The notes below the pieces were generated by a model, which saw nothing but the letters and a program-made list of their open reading frames with translations, did not search any database and had not been told where the DNA came from. A stretch of DNA of 6,321 nucleotides from Trueperaceae bacterium (GTDB lineage: Bacteria; Deinococcota; Deinococci; Deinococcales; Trueperaceae): NCBI GenBank assembly GCA_007130355.1, contig SLSQ01000052.1:1-6321 (forward strand), read 5' to 3'. Position numbers and translations under genes: made by a program. Below are positions 4,933-6,321 of this stretch, one piece after another (position 1 is the stretch's first letter; each line of letters begins with the position of its first letter).

Positions 4933-5588
4933 CGGGGGCGGAGCTGGTGGCGGCGCCCGGCTGCAACGCGACCGCCGCTTCGCTCGCCCTGCTCCCCTTC
5001 GCCGCGGCCGGCGCGATCGATCCCGAGGTCGTGCCGGTGACCACCGTCGTGACCGGCGCCAGCGGCGCCGGTCGCGGCACCGCGACGCCCCTCCACTTCG
5101 CCGAGCTCGACGCGAACGCGCGCCCGTACAAGCCGGCCGGGACGCACCGCCACCTGGCGGAGATCGAAGGGAACCTCGGTCGGGCCACGGAGCAGGGGCG
5201 GTGGCTGACGACCCACGCCGCGTTCCGACCGCTCGCGGTCAGCTTCACGCCGCAGCTGGCGCCGATGACGCGCGGGATCCTCGCCACCTGCACCTTCCGG
5301 CCGTCGGGCGACGTCGGCGAGGCCGAGCTGGGCGAGCTGGCGCGCGCCTACTACGCGGACGAACCGCTCGTCCACGTGCAGGAGGAGCTCCCGGAGGTCA
5401 AGGCGGTGGCCGGCTCCGATCGGACCGTGATCGGCGTCCGTCACGACGCGCGCACCGGGCTGTGCACCGCCTTCGCGGTCCTCGACAATCTGGGCAAGGG
5501 TGCGGCCGGTCAGGCCGTGCAAGGATTCAACGTCGCCTTCGGATTCCCCGAGACGACGGCGCTCGAACTGGAAGGACGTTGGCCGTGA
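4911..5588 (+). CDS. argC: N-acetyl-gamma-glutamyl-phosphate reductase, C-terminal catalytic part (frameshifted)
   Basis: The remainder of argC continues in another frame from EAYRPDL to a TGA at 5586-5588. It carries the catalytic cysteine in APGCNATA (codon 4962-4964; residue 147 of the restored protein), the following VTTVVTGASGAGRG, the YKPAGTHRHLAEIEGNL segment with the conserved HRH, and the C-terminal DNLGKGAAGQAVQGFN, a strong ArgC signature. The cysteine context, GC-NAT, differs from the GC-YPT of ordinary ArgC and resembles LysY-type reductases that act on carrier-protein-bound substrates, but argJ next door points to the acetylated arginine route. It has no translation signal of its own, so it is expressed only if the frame is restored. 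The stop overlaps the argJ start. Confidence 0.88.
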   Translation, partial: EAYRPDLTGAELVAAPGCNATAASLALLPFAAAGAIDPEVVPVTTVVTGASGAGRGTATPLHFAELDANARPYKPAGTHRHLAEIEGNLGRATEQGRWLTTHAAFRPLAVSFTPQLAPMTRGILATCTFRPSGDVGEAELGELARAYYADEPLVHVQEELPEVKAVAGSDRTVIGVRHDARTGLCTAFAVLDNLGKGAAGQAVQGFNVAFGFPETTALELEGRWP

Positions 5589-6321
5589 AGCTACCCCGAG
5601 GATTCAGCAGCACCGCGGTGACCGCCGGGATCAAGCCGTCCGGCAAGCCGGACCTGGCGATCCTCGCGGTCGACGGCCCGGCATCGTGGGCGTACGTCGG
5701 GACCAAGAACCGCCTGGCCGCGCCGTGCGTGGCGCGGAACCGGCTCCGGTACGGAACCGGTGAACCGGTGCGCGCGGTGGTCGTGAACGCCGGCAACGCG
5801 AACTGCGCCGCCGGTCCGTCGGCCGGCTTCGACAACGACGAGATGGCGAGCCGGACCGCGGCGGCGCTCGGCGGCGTCCGGCCGCAGGAGGTGCTCACCG
5901 CCAGCACCGGCGTGATCGGCGTGCCGATGCCGATGGAGAAGGTCCGGTCCGGGATCGCCGAACTCCCGGCCGGCCTGGCCGACACCTCGGACGCGATGGC
6001 CGAGGCGATCCTCACCACCGACCTGCGCGTCAAGCAGGTCGCCGCCACCCTGAGCAGCGGAGCGCGGATCGTCGGCGTCGCCAAGGGGTCCGGCATGATC
6101 CACCCGAACATGGCGACCATGCTCGCCTTCGTGGCGACCGACGCGCACGTCACCCAGGTCGGACTGCGCGACATCTGGCCGGCGATCGTGGACCGCACCT
6201 TCAACCAGATCACCGTCGACGGCGACACCTCCCCGAACGACATGGCGTTCCTGCTCTCGAGCGGACGGTCCAGCGCCCCGGCCTCGGAGTTCGCCGAAGC
6301 GCTCGAGGCGGTCGCCGCGAA
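5585..6321 (+). CDS. argJ: ArgJ, glutamate N-acetyltransferase (partial, 3' end missing)
   Basis: ArgJ moves the acetyl group from N-acetylornithine to glutamate, releasing ornithine and recycling the acetyl group; some forms also use acetyl-CoA. The GTG at 5585 overlaps the argC stop and follows GGAAGGA (5570-5576) 8 bases upstream. The 245 visible residues, out of about 390-410 expected, include VVVNAGNANCAAG, the oxyanion pair T108-G109 in STGVIG, ILTTDLRVKQVA, and VAKGSGMIHPNMATML, where self-cleavage before T178 makes the alpha and beta chains and frees the nucleophilic threonine. FNQITVDGDTSPND follows; the family usually has TSTND. No stop occurs before the window ends. It completes the argF-argC-argJ set and implies cyclic acetyl recycling; argB and argD are not visible. 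Confidence 0.93.
   Translation, partial: MKLPRGFSSTAVTAGIKPSGKPDLAILAVDGPASWAYVGTKNRLAAPCVARNRLRYGTGEPVRAVVVNAGNANCAAGPSAGFDNDEMASRTAAALGGVRPQEVLTASTGVIGVPMPMEKVRSGIAELPAGLADTSDAMAEAILTTDLRVKQVAATLSSGARIVGVAKGSGMIHPNMATMLAFVATDAHVTQVGLRDIWPAIVDRTFNQITVDGDTSPNDMAFLLSSGRSSAPASEFAEALEAVAA

Noticed and set aside
2189..5293. A minus-strand open frame of about 1,034 codons antisense to pilD, argF and argC
   Set aside because: GC-rich DNA with G/C third positions rarely makes stops on the opposite strand. The translation is a biased Arg/Gly/Ala/Pro string with no domain, and the plus-strand genes are clearly real.
1..6321. tRNA or rRNA genes, CRISPR arrays, insertion sequences, attachment sites or a defence island
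   Set aside because: No cloverleaf, spaced repeat array, transposase or terminal repeat was seen. The genes are core housekeeping functions and gaps between them are about 100 bases or less.

Overview
The window is GC-rich (roughly 70% or more by eye), densely packed and almost entirely coding. It looks like chromosomal housekeeping DNA from a diderm bacterium. My best guess is the Deinococcota, perhaps a Trueperaceae-like lineage. The reasons are an OmpH/Skp periplasmic chaperone in a high-GC genome, a TrmD and a prepilin peptidase of Thermus/Deinococcus character, and extended -10 elements with one probably leaderless gene. This placement is inference; no rRNA or other decisive marker is present.

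Layout. (1) 1-1623, plus strand: the tail of a probable rpsP, then khpA, rimM and trmD, which is the common rpsP-khpA-rimM-trmD translation operon. The genes are tightly spaced, and rimM and trmD overlap as GTGA. A perfect 13-bp stem-loop sits across the trmD stop codon. (2) 1671-2192, minus strand: an exported OmpH/Skp-family chaperone, convergent with trmD, with a candidate extended -10 so close to its ATG that the mRNA would be nearly leaderless. (3) 2220-3457, plus strand, divergent from ompH: a short SD-led ORF whose stop overlaps the GTG of a type 4 prepilin peptidase (pilD). PilD carries an insertion of about 130 residues that seems to include a degenerate copy of its second active-site segment. 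(4) 3489-6321, plus strand: a candidate promoter and an arginine-biosynthesis operon argF-argC-argJ with 4-bp overlaps (ATGA, GTGA). argJ runs off the window. argC is split by a one-base frameshift just upstream of its catalytic cysteine.

How the genes work together. The first block matures the ribosome and modifies tRNA. ArgC and ArgJ supply ornithine through acetylated intermediates, and ArgF converts ornithine to citrulline. OmpH and PilD both serve the envelope but are divergently transcribed and need not be co-regulated.

I found no defence island, mobile element, CRISPR array, tRNA or clearly novel multi-gene system. The points worth a second look are the argC frameshift and its LysY-like active site, unusual substrate-binding residues in ArgF, the duplicated PilD segment, the short ORF coupled to pilD, and the layout of the two candidate promoters.
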